This document shows positions 23,111 to 64,000 of a DNA stretch of 64,000 bases, piece by piece. Below the pieces are notes generated by a model. The model was not told the DNA's origin and made no database searches. It saw only the letters and a program-made list of their open reading frames with translations. Within the stretch, counting starts at the first letter, position 1; every line of letters begins with the position of its first letter. This DNA is from Beaufortia kweichowensis. Lineage: Eukaryota > Chordata > Actinopteri > Cypriniformes > Gastromyzontidae. The position numbers and the translations under genes are program-made. The stretch spans positions 1,311,001 to 1,375,000 of the forward strand of contig CM032815.1 in assembly GCA_019155185.1 (NCBI GenBank), written 5' to 3'.

Positions 23111-25012
23111 AGAGATAATAGAGGACTTTATGACATCTGAGCAGTGCATATATCAGGAAAGCGGTACTAGAGTCTAACTTTTAAGCTTTTAAAGTGACGA
23201 TTATATAAGAAAAGTCCAACGCAGCCTTTTAGATTTTACCCATTTGAAGGCAATTTTTTATTTATGCCTCTTCGTATCTGCTAAGACATATATAAAATAT
23301 GAACTTTTCGTTGAGGCCAAAAAGCTACAGAAGTTGTGCATTCTTGAACGGTTTATTTTAACTTAGAAATGCCTTGAAAAACGCCTTGAAATGTTCACTC
23401 TTTAGATTTTTTTATTGTATTATTGTCTAGGGTTTTTCTTAGGTTAGCGTTGTAAGTTGTTAATGATATTAATAATTTAAAGAAATAATATCATCACAAA
23501 TTAATGTTTAATCATAATTTCTGTTTCATAGCTTTAACAAAATTCCAAGTGGCTTTTGTGTACTTCTGGTTGTCTGCCTAACGATTGGCTGTCTTTTGTA
23601 TCTAGGAAAATTTGTGCCTGGTCACATTCGCTTCATAAAAGCTTTTATTATTTTAAGCTCCCCATTAACATTGTCCTAATTTCTCTAATAACTTATTTGG
23701 CAGCGTTGGAGTACTTCATTTACGTAGGAGCAGAAGCCTCTAAACGGTCATCATTTAAGTGTATTATAATTACAGGAAAGGCTTTTTTATTGTCAATTGA
23801 ACAAATTACTTATTACACATCTACATAAAATAACTAAACCAGTGTCACTTTTAATATTATAGGACAGTGTTTCTCAACAAGTGGACTTTAGGTTGACTTA
23901 TAATTATTTAAAACAAGACAAAACGCATTAAAACAAGCTTAAAAAATCAAGATATTTTTTAGTGTTTATATATTTTATGATAAATATACATCTTTCTAGT
24001 TTTCCATTGCGTATTGTTGGATATCACTGCTGCATGTCAAGATCGTCTATCAAAATTCATGAACTTCTTTGGCATGTTAAATGAACAAACAGTGGCAATA
24101 AATCACATACACGGGCGTGGTGAGTCTGACGTCAAGACATGATGATTAGTGTTTTTACACTGCAGATGAAAACAGCTTTCTGAAACCAGAAATAAGTCAG
24201 AAACTATTAAGGAAGATATTCTGGTCTGTGCCAGAGAATGTGATTTGATGAGATGTAATGAAACAGAATTGACTGATCTGAGATGTGTCCACTTGATCTT
24301 CTGTTGTCTGGTTACACTGTTGCCTCCTAGACTTTACCTCTGAAACCAAATTACTGAGGTTAAACAAGAACTGTTTACAGATTCTGTGGACCCGAGACCT
24401 CCGTACAAGATCTTAATAGGACATCTTTTATAAATATTTACAAGGGCCATTGGGAGGCTATTATAGAAACATTACTTTCAGATGACTTCAACGCCCTTTA
24501 AAATCCAGCTTGATATGGATCTGAATAGTTATTAGACCATGAAGAAGAACGGACTGCATGCTGGCGTGAAGCCATTATAAAGAAAACAAGACTGATGTTA
24601 GTCTTTATTTGTATGAGTTCATAATGACACTGTCATAATGGTAAAATGATTGTTTGTCTATTGAAAGTCATTTGAAAAGTAGCCTTGTATAATATAAATC
24701 ACATCTTTTTAATTGATTTGCAGTAGACACTTTGTCAGTACCTGTTTTCTGGAGGTGGTACTATTTTGTACCTGTATTTTACATTTGATGCTGTATCTCA
24801 GTTTAGAATAGTTGTTCATGAAGAACATGAGCTGAAATCTCTGTGGCTGTGTAATACTGGTGGCGTCTTGGAAAGCTCATTGATTTGTACTGTGAGAAAT
24901 GGCAGCAATGGAAACAGAATGCTCCAAAATGGTGGATGTGTCTGGAGTGGTCAAACGTGGCATCTACGTATTCGTATTTATATGTGGACAAATACAGCAT
25001 GCAGGTTATGCA

Positions 25013-25333
25013 TAGGGGTGGGAATCTTTAGGTACTACGCGATCCGATTCCGATTCTGGGACTCACGATCCGATTCCAAAACGATTCTTCATATAATTTT
25101 TAAATTATATTTTAATATTTTAAATAAATAAAGAGTTTTTATGCTTTTTGTTTATAGTTAGAATCTCTTTGACAGTATTCCCATCTTGAAGTTTAATTTT
25201 ATTGCTTTTATTTTAACAAAGTTATATTCAGGATGAACAAGTTCTGACATAGAATCGATTCTGAATCTTTGAGAATCGATTCAGAAACGTTAGAGAAAGA
25301 ATCCCGATGCATCGATTTTTTCTCCCACCCCTA
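25013..25333. mobile_element. hAT-type non-autonomous element with perfect target duplication
   Basis: This 321-bp element starts TAGGGGTGGGA and ends TCCCACCCCTA, an 11-bp perfect inverted repeat. It is flanked on both sides by the 8-bp direct repeat GTTATGCA (25005-25012 and 25334-25341). An 8-bp duplication is the mark of hAT-superfamily transposition. The internal text has repeated gatccgattcc and gaatcgattc units and no transposase. The exact duplication suggests a relatively young insertion. Confidence 0.92.
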
Positions 25334-25639
25334 GTTATGCAGTTTTGTGGCCGTATGTACCAGCCAAAGGTGCTGCTGTTAAGATGAATGAAAACGCTGA
25401 CAGTTGACTTTTTTAGGTATTACAAACCTCACTGGATTGATGTAGGCAGTTTTTTAAAACGTTTCCAAATGACCCCTGGAGATCTTTTTATTGTCCATCC
25501 CCTTGGTTCTCCAGCTCCCTTGTGTGACGATTTTCCTGGACTGGATTAGTAACTGCACAGACATCATGTTAAACTCCAGTCAATAAAACTTAATATTGAA
25601 GACGGTTCACTCATTCTCATCTCTCTTCCTCCATCTTCC

Positions 25640-26000
25640 TCTCTTTGTTGAAAGGATCACATGGTCATTAATCAGCCTGTATCAACACAGCCGCAGTGAA
25701 GTTTGCTGAGGCTAAATTTGGGCCATCCATCACTCCGCTGGGTTGTCTTATAATAAAGGGCTGCATACATTTTTCCTGTGTTCACTGTGGCAGGCTGTGA
25801 TAGGATCTCTTTGTAGCGTTTGGTCCACCTCTGATTCATTAGCTTGCAGAGTGTTAGCGACAGAATAAACGCCTGCTGGATGTAGATGCTATCCGAGTGT
25901 GATAGATACCCCTGCCTCTGAAATTAGGCAGGTGGACACAGAGAATTTAGAACGGAGCCGATCTCAATTGCGTGCCACTCATTCTAATTCAGATAACTGT
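25640..26000. promoter_or_regulatory. Unique island, candidate conserved element
   Basis: Repeat-free stretch of balanced composition containing attagcttgcagagtg and gagtgtgatagatac-type text. No exon structure. Weak inference. Confidence 0.22.
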
Positions 26001-26151
26001 TGCGGGTGCCGGAGAAAGGCGGAAAATCTGACAAAACCCACAAGACTTGTACTTTAACATTAAACACAACATTTATGTACGAGTGACATTTATTACTTCC
26101 ATTATGTTCAACTCAAACCAAAACCTGTTGTTTTCTTGTTGCATGTGGTAC

Positions 26152-26326
26152 TAAAAGGGATGTTTTATTGTCATTTACCCTCATTTGTCATTTTGTTTCT
26201 TATATGGAACACAATAGAAGAAGTTCACGATTCTCTTTTCTCAATACAATAAAAGTGAGTGATAACTCTTCAGACAGATGGGTGGGAAATTACTCGAGTT
26301 CATTTTTGGGTTAACTATCCCTTTAA
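26152..26326. mobile_element. Foldback miniature element, same family as 9988-10145
   Basis: The left end has aaaagggatgtt and tttaccctcatttgtcattt; the right end has tcatttttgggttaactatccctttaa. The ends are inverted to each other. The copy is diverged and non-coding. Confidence 0.65.
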
Positions 26327-26544
26327 ATCAGCGTGATTACCGACTGTTTTTTCGCATGGCAGCTTGTAGTAAAAGAGAATATTTTTCAGATATGGATGTG
26401 AGATATAACTCAGATGATCATTTCTAAGCCTGTATCATGACAAGCATATTGACATGCAGGAAGTGCAGTGTGGGAAATATTGTGCTTATTTACGATTTTA
26501 TAGCATGTGACATTTACTTCTGCTTACATGTGGTGCAGCGTTGT

Positions 26545-26870
<326 letters not shown>

Positions 26871-29800
26871 AAAATAATGTAAATTTTAGCCAAATTTTAT
26901 ATTTTCTGAATCTCATAATTTCATCAACCGTCCTTCAAAGCAAAGCTATCCTAAAAAACAGATGCACAAAGCCCATGCATTATGGAATAAAAGAAAATCT
27001 TTGAGCCTTTCTAACCATAGATGGCAGTAACTTACCACAAGCCTGTGTCTGGCCAAATGGTTTGTGCAAAAGAACTATGCTATTTCAAATTAGTCACTTA
27101 TTTCTTCTAAAATTACCCAACCCACCGTGCATTGCACTGAGGATTCAGAGAGCTGTCATTTAGTGCTACAAGCAATGTAATTACATACAAGAGGGAAATG
27201 GGTCTTTCCACATGCAAATGACTTGATTTGGGCAGAATTCAATGAGGGTAACCTTAACACAACAGTCACATATATATTCTTTTGTTTTGTTTTAATGTTA
27301 AGATGTTTTTGATTAGATTTTTATTTTATTTTTTTATTTAGGCATATTTATCAAGTGACTTAAAAACAGATAATGGTACGACTGCACAATAGACATGTGA
27401 AAGGTACAATATCGTGTTTTATTTAGGTAGTAACTAGAAGGCAGAGTTTACAGACACAATATAGTAATATGAAATCTGGAGGAAAGTTATATATTTATGT
27501 AGGTATTTATCTTTAATTGTTATTTTTTTAAGTATTTGGGGTAACAGTTGCAGTGAAATAAAATTGACAAAATCTCAAGTAGCCAAAAAGATCTGTTTTC
27601 TTTTTTCTGTTTCTCATTCTTGCTGTTTCTCTGGTCTCTTGTCTCGGTACATAAATTTACCCTGTCCGAAATGAACTAACATTCTCTTTACACAAAAGCC
27701 ATTAGCTCCCAATGAGGAACCTGCAAGTAGATGATAAATTAGGAAGAACTGGTGACTAGTTTAAATATAGAGATGAGGGGATGGAAGTTCTTTATCTTGT
27801 GGACACCACGAATAAGAAATGGAAAATCAAGAGGGAGGATCTATCAAACGGCGAGCGTGAATCCAGCTGCCCTCCAATGAGTCAGTGTCAATGGTCTGAT
27901 TACTGACCTTAAAGCGGAAGACAGGAAGAGGAATGTATGAGAGAGAAAGTGAAATAGAGAAAGTCAAAGAATAATTGTGCTGGAAAGGACAGTATTTTAC
28001 ATTTGATCCCCTGGGAAAGCAATGACTTCTCAAACTGTGCTAGAGTTTCTGGCACAGTTTTCTGGCGTGTATCGCTGTTGTAAGGAACCGCTCAGAAAAC
28101 AGCATGTGATGGACTTTATACAACCAGAGTGACTACTTTCAGTTGTAAATAGCATCACTTGGTGTTTACTAAAAATCAAGCGACTTTGGCTCTTCCTTGA
28201 GGGTAAAAAACTAGTTCGATCAATGTCGAATCACCAGTGGTTATTGGTGTCAATGTGAAATAACAATGATTGAATGAATGTTGAAATTGGCTTCGATTAA
28301 ACACAAGCGATAGAGAAGGTTAACAAGTAACTTCACGGTAATTTGACCGAACGTAGCTCTGAATGTTAAACCGTCTGGTCTCGGTGGCGTCTCGGTGGCT
28401 CACGTCTTAAAATAATGGCAGTGGAGAGTGTTTGTGCTGAAGGTTATGTCTGTGTTGGGCGTATCCTACCGAGCACGGTCTGACACGTCTCGCCCTCTGC
28501 CAATACTTCCTGCAGGGGGTCTTGTTTCAGGAAGTGATATTCGTCAGGTAAAGGTGTGAGGGGATAAAAAAAGGTGACAAGCCGCCCATATTCATACAGA
28601 TACCATCTGCTCAACTCTGACATGCCATACATAAAAATGTAAAATAAGACGCTGGTGCCCAAGGTGAACGAGGTAGACATACGCTCGATGGGCTTGAGAC
28701 TGTTTTAATATTAATGGTTACATCTCTCACGCCCTTTAGAGGGTAATGACTTTGTCAAGATGGCGTCAGTCAAATGAGAGGGGAAGAGACCTCTTATGAA
28801 AATTAACGCTTTCTAGGTACTGTAGCTGTAGTGCTGAAGTGTGTTTTTAGAACCGTAAATGACTATTGGGGTGTTTGTGTGTGAAGGACAAAATTGGCAC
28901 TTAAAACTGAAAATTCAGTTCATTTTAATTGATTATACAGTATGTATGACATCATCAATCGTCTGATTGAGGCTTTCTATCTCCTTAGTTTTCCGTTGGT
29001 TCCAGTCCTTGATTCTGATTGGTCAATAGTTATTGTTTTTCATAAAGAAGTCGCTTTCAGGTTTTTTAAATTCTTATATTTCAGGTCTTCGATAGCTTTG
29101 ATAGCACTGATAATATTCTGTCCTGCCGAAGCATTTCAGTACTTAAAAATTACATATGGTGCAAGACTTGACAAGCCCTGGTTACGATCCGGAAAACACG
29201 CTGTATTTTTGTATTCCACTACATATACTGTATTCCTGAAAAATAACAGCAGCAAGTAAATAATGGCAGAATTTTGTTTTTCAATTTTGTACGAACTGTT
29301 TCTTTAAACTCAGATACAAATAAGGCAACAAATTCTGGCAGGTACATGAGTACATTACCATAGTGTGCAGAAACAGACCGGCACACTACAATCTCCACAT
29401 ACTCTGGTAAAATATATGCAGGACACAAAAACAATAAAAACACTGTTGCAAACTGTGCATTTGAAATATTTCCCATGCCTTGCTTGTGAACATGTTTGTA
29501 TGCATGTTTTCTGCGTACTCGATTCAATACTGCATATAAAATATGCATTAAAAGTGTTTCAATCAAATGTCTTTTTCATACATTGACCATCATTATTCAC
29601 ATGGGAGACACATGACTAGATTACAAAATCAATGCATACATCCTTATTTGGAGTATAGAAAGATGCTTTCTGTTGTTTTCTGAGACCGTATTTAATTTCA
29701 GTGAGGTTAAAAAATGATCTATGCTGTAAAAGACTGCCTTGGAGAAAGATGCGTTCTGATTGATAGCTTCGACTGGAGAATAGGGTGGTGGAAATCTTTG

Positions 29801-31880
29801 TGGTTGGGATGAGGTGACTGGGTCAGCGTGTGAATTGGAGAGATATTGAAAGATCTCTATCGCCATTGTGCTTTTGAATAAGGCACTTTAGCGCAGTGCT
29901 GAGCTCAAGGTAAACGGCCCCTGTAGTTACACTTTAAGTTGCCTTGGATAAAAGATAACAGTCAGAGAATACAGTCATACGGAGTCATACAGATTCAGAG
30001 GACGATAGAATTAACAATAGACACAATAAATGTGTGAACTAAAATGATCTAAAGATCCGGTGAAGGATTTCACAAGGATCTTGTTATATCATGTTTTCCA
30101 GTATAAATATTGAAAATTCTTAAAGCAAAATGAATTAAAATCTAAATGCATCTATAGAATAAGAGGATATTAAGGCTTTTTGTCTTCAAGTTGAATAAAA
30201 GATGACTTACACATTTTAGTGAGATTCATGATAAAAAACAGTAATAAGCACAAAATAATACAAAAGCAATAATAAACAATAAACAAAAAATCTCTAGAAA
30301 TATTTTTTTAGTTTTAAGGATGTTTAAGGATGAAGTATAAATATAACACAATTTTATGTATTTTCTCAAGTGAATTGATCTTGTTTTAGGAATACAATAT
30401 ATTTTGACTGAAGAACACAATAATGATTTTTTGCAGCACTGCTAAAAACCTGTGGGTGTCTAAAACCGCTTTAAAAGGTTTCTGGATGTGGATGGCATTC
30501 CCATCACTCCAAAATACCAAAGGAGAAGGTCACATGTCCAGCGAATGATTGATAAGAAAGGTGAAAGTCTCATAGCTCAAGTACATCATTCATTTCTCTT
30601 CGAACCTGACACGAAACACATTCTGCTTTAATGTTTTCAGGACAGGGATGAACATGTTGAGGTTAGACTACTGAGTCACACGCAGGATTACATCTCATTT
30701 GCTCTTGGAAATTAGATGAGAAAGAGACATTATTTATTAGAAACTCTTATCACAATGGTGTTTAGCTGGGTTTAATTCCACTCTATTGATTTTATGGGAC
30801 TTCATGACATGCTGATTACTCTTCAGACTCGTCCTTATGACAATTATTTTAAGTAATTGAGCTTATTTTAATTGTTTAATTAAAAGTAGTTGATTTCTTT
30901 TTTGGTACTTGGTCATTACTAAAGAAGGTTCAAAATAAGTTCAGCTTTGTTTTCAGTATGTGTGGATTGCTGTTAGAGGAATAGTTTAAATTTTTTTTTT
31001 TAATTTTCTCCTAATTTGCTTACTTGCTATCCCAGATATACATACTTTTTCAGTCACAAACAAAGATTTTTTTTTAATGTTTGTGTTTATGTATATGTAT
31101 ACACACACATACGATGTAACATATGATGGCTGAAAGTGTAAATAATAGTTATTTTTTAAAACTAGAAGATCATTTTAATTTAACTATTGCTTTAAATACT
31201 ACAGACAATCATTTGAACTCTTTTTTAAAACAATCTGTCTATCGCGTAGACGTTCTGGAGGGCAGAGAAGCAGCATTTTTTGCTTTATTTTTTTTTTCAA
31301 TTGTCTTTATTTATTTATTATTATTTTTTTTTTTTACATACACAAATATGTGTGTTATTTGAGCACGTTTTAGGTGGATACACTTATACTTATGCATTAC
31401 CAATGTAATTCATCTGGGGGAATTTTTACCCACGTAAACACTTCCATTTCTGTATGCTTGTTTGTATGAGAAATCTGTCTATACCTGGTCAAGGTTAGTG
31501 TTGTATGTGTTTTATCACAAAATTCTCCTGTTAACCTATAGAATTTAAAACAGGTGCTTATACTTATACTTCACTGGGAACATTCGTTCAGTTTACAAGA
31601 GATATTGTTTGTAACTGATTCTTGTGATGACATGTTCTTCAAGGCACATTTATGGTTGTTATGGTCCACAAACTATATCCCTAAATCATCAAATCCAAGG
31701 TAACACCAGCTATTAAAGCAAAACAGGAAGAGAAAAATACCCAACAAAGTTGACTTACGTTTTTCTATAATTACATCGCACGCCTGTTTGTGTCGTCCTT
31801 TATGTCCGTCTAGTCATAACAGACAAAGCCAAACTATACGGCAGTTTTGAAATGGAAGAGATTGTTTTTGTGGCGTTGTT
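26871..31880. other. Gene-free stretch left of the cadm2 3' end
   Basis: About 5 kb of mostly AT-rich unique DNA. At 29935-29965 (aagttgccttggataaaag) there is a worn copy of the teleost SINE tail motif. I see no convincing exon or RNA gene. Confidence 0.4.
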
Positions 31881-31887
31881 GACCTCG

Positions 31888-31909
31888 GTGTGTGTGTGTG
31901 TGTGTGTGT
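31888..31909 (+). repeat. (TG)n microsatellite
   Basis: A pure 22-bp TG run. Confidence 0.95.
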
Positions 31910-32103
31910 AGTCATGTCCCCTGTGGTGATTTCACAATGATGGCAGTTTTCTGCCCTGAGGGCTGCTGTCTCACTTCCCCTCAGGGGTCTTCTGCACGCT
32001 TTATCTTTCATAGTTTCTGTATGTCTTCACCGTACCATCCATATCTGTGTTATATTACAATCCAGAACGTTCTCAAGTTTGTGGAGTAACAGTACAGACT
32101 ACT

Positions 32104-32160
32104 TAATAATAATAATAATATATGCAATAATGCAATAATATTATGCAATAATATATGCAA
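32104..32160 (+). repeat. (AAT)n run with ATGCAATAAT duplications
   Basis: A short AAT array followed by three near copies of atgcaataat/atatgcaa. Confidence 0.85.
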
Positions 32161-33403
32161 ATAAATGCAGCGAGCAATTAATTTCATTTTGGAAGCCAAT
32201 GGGGAAATAACAAACTTTAGGCTTTTCTATCTCACAAGCATAAACGTATAAAAAAAAGAGTTTCAAAAACACAGTTTTCAGAGTATTTCCTGTATTATGA
32301 GTGGCTTAAAGACAAGATGTCATTTAGACAGTAAGAAAAAGCCAGGATATTTTTTGGCATTTCTTTATTTAACAATTTCATTCCATACATGTGAATTAGG
32401 CTTAAAATCGAGTTTCGAACCAACTGAATACACCAAGGAACACAAACAAAGGAAAATAAACCCTAATGAGGCATTTTTAATTCAGCTTGCTACAAGAAGC
32501 ACAAACCCTTCGTGTTCTGAAGCCACTATCGTTTGAAGAGCGAGGGAGGCCGTTTCTCTTTCAACCGGGTACTTGATTCTACCAGAGCGCAATATGCTAC
32601 CCACTACATCTGTTTCACTGGCACTCTGAATGTTTTCCAGACGCGAGAGGAACATGGTGTGCTCAAGTGAAATTTAAGTAGCGTTTTTTCTTTTTGAAGT
32701 TTATAACTAGAGAAGTTTCTGGAACAGTGCGTGTTGTGGTGTCGGCGGTGCAGGTGTTAATTCTAGCAAGGCCATGCGCAAAACTGTGAAATTAGTCTTC
32801 CTCAAACTATTTGATCTTGACCTACATGTATCTTGTCCTCGCTATGACAGCTGCCCTTTCAGTATAACACATTACAAGCTTAATTAGGACATATGTTTTT
32901 CTGGTCTAAAGTTCGCAACAGATTGCAAACTTACAGTGGTAGGATTCGCTTTATGTGAGGGAGATACGTCTTGTGTCTAGGGTTGGTATTTTGTAGATAT
33001 GTAATATTTAGATATGAAAAAAGAGATGCTGCAGATAAAATGAACAGGTATGTGGTACTTGACGTTCTGTCGATGTAGAAAAACAAAACTGATTCAAACC
33101 TGAGATTTGAAAAAATGCAAATGATGTGATTGGTTGTCCGTGTTTGACATTTACAGTTTTACAGAACCGTTTTTAATTTACAGTTGTACAATTTCTGTTG
33201 CATCTTTGCGAGATGTTCTCCTTATACACAAATATCTTCAACCTGTATTTTTATGTACAACAAATGTTGAGGAAAGAAATTAATTTTTTGTGTATTTTTG
33301 TGGTCTTTCTACGCATACAGTAAATGATCAATGGTAAATGATCAAAAAATGTCAGTGTAGGTCTGATTATTAGCTTGCTTATAACACTTTACAACATAAA
33401 TCT

Positions 33404-33788
33404 GTCACATAACAGGACCAGACATAAGTGGTAACACTCAATATGTTTGTATTTGTTAACATTATGCATTGCATTAGCTAACATAAACCAACAATGAAAA
33501 AAATACTTCTACAGCATTTATTAATGTCATTTTATATTCATTTCAGCATTCACTAATACATTTTTCAATCCATAGTTGTAAATGTTAACATTAGTTAATG
33601 GACAATGAATTAACTTGAACCATTGTATTGTCATTAACTTAAATGAACAAAATATTGCTCATTGTTAGTCCATGTTAGCTAATGCATAACAAAACAAAGA
33701 ATTGAACTGGAAATGCTTTTCAGTAAATTAAAAAATACAACATTATTGTAAAAAGTGTTACCACTTATTTTTGGTTCTGTGATGTGAC
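33404..33788. mobile_element. Inverted-repeat non-autonomous DNA element
   Basis: The left end GTCACAT...ATAAGTGGTAACACT (33404-33438) is mirrored by the right end AGTGTTACCACTTAT...ATGTGAC (33754-33788). The inner 15 bp are a perfect inverted repeat, and the outer 20 bp pair imperfectly. The interior (ttagctaacataaacc, tgttaacattagttaatg) matches a very common cyprinid element whose outer end is usually gtgttacc. There are no coding sequences. The outer arms could be a second element around the first. Confidence 0.75.
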
Positions 33789-36547
33789 ATTTTTTGGGGC
33801 CGAATTTGACTTTATCAGAAATTGACTGGATTATGATTATAGAATTATATGAAAACTAAATCAATAGCCTTCACCTGGAAATGCTTTCCAGTAAATTAGA
33901 AAAAGTGCAAATGAGGTAAAAATATATCATGCAATGTATTAAAGAAAGCCGAAAAGAACAGAAACAAAACTGGGCATTAGGCGACCAAATCTTCAATAAG
34001 AGATATAAGAACAACATATAGCTTTTACTACAAACACAAAGGCAAACATGGTGATAAAAGAAGCCGATTTATTAATTGTTGGGAAAGTTGAGCGCATCCT
34101 TTAACCGTCCAAAATCTGAGCAGTTGGATATATATTGTCTTAATAATAGCATGTGATTTACTGACCACAAAATGCAGCGTTAGGTCAGCATTACAATCAG
34201 AGATCAAAAATTAGGAATTATTATGTAGACAAGTATTGAGATAATTAACATTACACTGAAACAGACAGAACAGGAGGAAAACAGAAATAAATGAAGGAAA
34301 TATTAACAGTAGCATGTACTGTAAGCACATCAGCGTTTGTGTTTCATTTTATAAGGCTCAAGATGATTGATTTCATTGTTTTGCTGTTGTAGACTGTAGA
34401 AGTATGTGATGATCTTGATAACACACAACCCGGTGACCCTGACTATTCTCCTAACCATTAATATATTCACAAAATTAAGGATACTTGTGACGAGACAAAT
34501 ATATTTGAGTAAGATAGTTGTATATGGATATGATACGTGTTACTGTGGTTTATTATGGTTTAAGAAACTGGTCTGGATAGTCTACATTGATCATTTAAAG
34601 CTTAACCAGCTATTGGTTTTTAGAAGCTTCTGTGATGTTTTCCTACAGTATGTGAGAATGGCAAAAAACTTCACAGACAGTAATGCTGGTAGCCATGAAC
34701 GCTAATCTTCATCATTTACAGGAAATGAAAATCAGGTTTTCTCTCATTCAACAAATGCGTAGCTTTGCCGTTTAGATAAGAATCCATTACTCACAAACGC
34801 TGTCGTACCCATTGTGGTTTTCAATAAGCAAAATTAAATAATTTACATTGTGAGTAGAACAAAAAAAATTCAAAACTTTTTTTTTTACCAAAATGTGATA
34901 CTTATACAGTATATACATGCCTTGAGCTAAAAGGAAAAGTTGTGAAGTAAAGACTCTTTAATCGACAAATGAAATAAAATAAAAAATTCCCACCAATATT
35001 TAAATCAGCTAATATACAAACTTGATGGAATTAGGGATCCCAAAGTCTAACAACAATTTTCACTAGTTACCACATTTAGCAGATATATTATACAGCCTTA
35101 GCAAGGTTGTCTATTCATTGTAGAAATCAACATAGGAACAGAAAAAGATACCGTAATTTCAGAAACACTTCCAACCATTTATCAACATGATTTGCAACGT
35201 CAGTGGCTGTATGTATTAACGTTCTGGTAATGACAATGAAATTGTTATTTTCGTTTGGTGAAAGTGTGACCATCAAGTGTTCAAAAGTCGCATCAGACCT
35301 CGTTCATAAGTTGTCTTGTGCTTGTTTTTTTGTTTGGCCGAAACCTCACACGTAAGTGGACGCCGCTTTGCACAATGTTTTTATATGTAAATATATGCTT
35401 TTAAAATTTGACCTTCGCATAAAAGTTTTTTGGATTTTTTTAAACAGCTATAAATTGAGTGATGATGGTTTAACAGCACTGAAATATAGTTGCACTTTCT
35501 TTTACAAACTAACGTATGACTTCTTTTCTGGTGTTATGAGAATCTTCGGCACAACGGTTGTGTAAACAGCTAAGAGGATGACATATTGTACGATTCCCAC
35601 CCCTCACTTGGCCGTGGATCTGTTGCCATGACAACGCTCCGAACGGGGAGCATCAATGGCTGGGGGGCCAATCAGTGCAGGAATATACAGACTAGTGCAG
35701 AACCAAGCAAAGAGCGGAGATGCTGTGATTGAGCGTTCTTTCTTGACCGCTAAAGTTTATTTGGTGAACCTAAAATACGATGTGAGTTTTGGGTGTAATT
35801 CACTAAGACCTTTTGTGAAACTAATCATTTTCTTACCAATATCTACATTTCAAGTACAAAATACTGTTTTTAGTGTGAGCTTGTCAGTTTCACATCATGT
35901 AATGGTCATTTGGAGAATGGAGCATCTCTACATACCAATAACATTATTAACACCTAAAAATCTGCAGAATAAAAAGGGAACCTCCCTTATTTCAAGTCTG
36001 AGTATATTTTGACTACTGTACATCTTTTTTTTTTTTTTTTGGAGAAACTTCACAACAAATGGATTCAGCATGAATCGCAAACAAAAAAGTCAAAATTATT
36101 AAAAAGAAACAAAAGAGCACATTTCTAAAAATCATAACGCTGAAGATACAAAGCAAGCAACCAGTCAGAGGTCTACTGACAAACATGAAGGCATTGATTA
36201 AACTCAACGGACGTCTGTATATTTAGGCACTGTGAGAAAATGGAGGCGAGTCCTTACTGACAAATGGCTGCAGATTATTCTTCTTTTTCAGATTTGAAGA
36301 TTTAGGACTTGTGTGTATTACTCTGGGGTATTTACAGCTATATAATGGTTACAAAAGGTGACATCTTCAGCAAATAAGTTGCTCGTAAAAAGTAGCAGGT
36401 GAGCTGTTACCGGAGAAGGCAAACGGAACCAAAGCGAAAGTAAAAAACGACAAAGGAACGCAGAGGAATGTGGGAAAAGAATCCTCTGCTGTCTGAAGAA
36501 GTTCCTACACGATGCGGGAAGGAAAGGAATGAAGTGCCGCTCGCAGT
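33789..36547 (-). other. cadm2: Probable cadm2 3' UTR and downstream sequence
   Basis: Left of the cadm2 stop there is no other gene, so the 3' UTR must start at 36547 and run leftward. Vertebrate cadm2 messages have long 3' UTRs (established knowledge). TTTATT (AATAAA on the minus strand) occurs at several places, for example 35757-35762, but the true end cannot be fixed. A 16-17 bp poly(T) run lies at about 36026-36042. Confidence 0.4.

Positions 36548-64000
<27,453 letters not shown>

Noticed and set aside
22667..23177. Possible coding exon on either strand in the GC-rich island
   Set aside because: Frames of 60-85 codons on both strands, no recognised motif, no consistent donor/acceptor pair.
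24766..25131. Open frame of 121 codons
   Set aside because: It runs into the hAT-type element at 25013 and has no family motif; chance frame.
28942..29259. Open frame of 105 codons with hydrophobic stretches
   Set aside because: No family resemblance, no splice context, AT-rich; likely chance.

Overview
The window looks like nuclear DNA from a bony fish, most likely a cyprinid. The genes are split by GT-AG introns, and the proteins read as clear vertebrate orthologues. The non-coding DNA is AT-rich and holds long (CT)n/(GA)n and (CTAT)n arrays, tRNA-like SINE remnants with a teleost-type tail motif, and several short inverted-repeat elements of kinds common in carp-like fish. I made the species-level call from repeat style, not from any search.

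Three protein genes are supported. (1) At 91-836 on the minus strand are the first two coding exons of nle1 (Notchless, a 60S ribosome assembly factor); the rest lies left of the window. (2) At 1075-13093 on the plus strand is a complete 30-exon ltn1 gene (listerin, the E3 ubiquitin ligase of ribosome-associated quality control). All exon junctions keep frame and give a 1,770-residue protein ending in an intact RING. The two genes are head to head, with 238 bp between start codons. (3) From 36548 to beyond the right edge, on the minus strand, are the last eight visible coding exons of cadm2 (a synaptic immunoglobulin-family cell adhesion molecule). They cover the second half of Ig1, Ig2, Ig3, a Pro/Thr/Ser stalk cassette, the transmembrane segment and the cytoplasmic tail. 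Signal peptide and early Ig1 exons are not in the window.

Between ltn1 and the cadm2 stop codon lie about 23 kb without a recognisable gene. They hold a 5'-truncated L1-type LINE end (about 15.2-15.7 kb), microsatellites, a hAT-type non-autonomous element with a perfect 8-bp target duplication (25013-25333), an inverted-repeat element at 33404-33788, and several GC-richer, repeat-free islands that could be conserved regulatory elements. The cadm2 3' UTR must occupy part of the region left of 36548, but its end cannot be placed. The cadm2 introns carry more such islands, foldback elements and long dinucleotide arrays; one array sits directly against the splice acceptor of the first Ig2 exon.

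Nle1 and Ltn1 both act on the large ribosomal subunit (assembly and quality control), so the shared promoter region is functionally suggestive. Cadm2 is unrelated to them and is simply the convergent neighbour. No new biological system was found. The observations most worth checking are the nle1/ltn1 shared promoter with paired CRE and E-box motifs, the roughly 230-bp polypyrimidine tract before a cadm2 exon, and the cadm2 stalk cassette.
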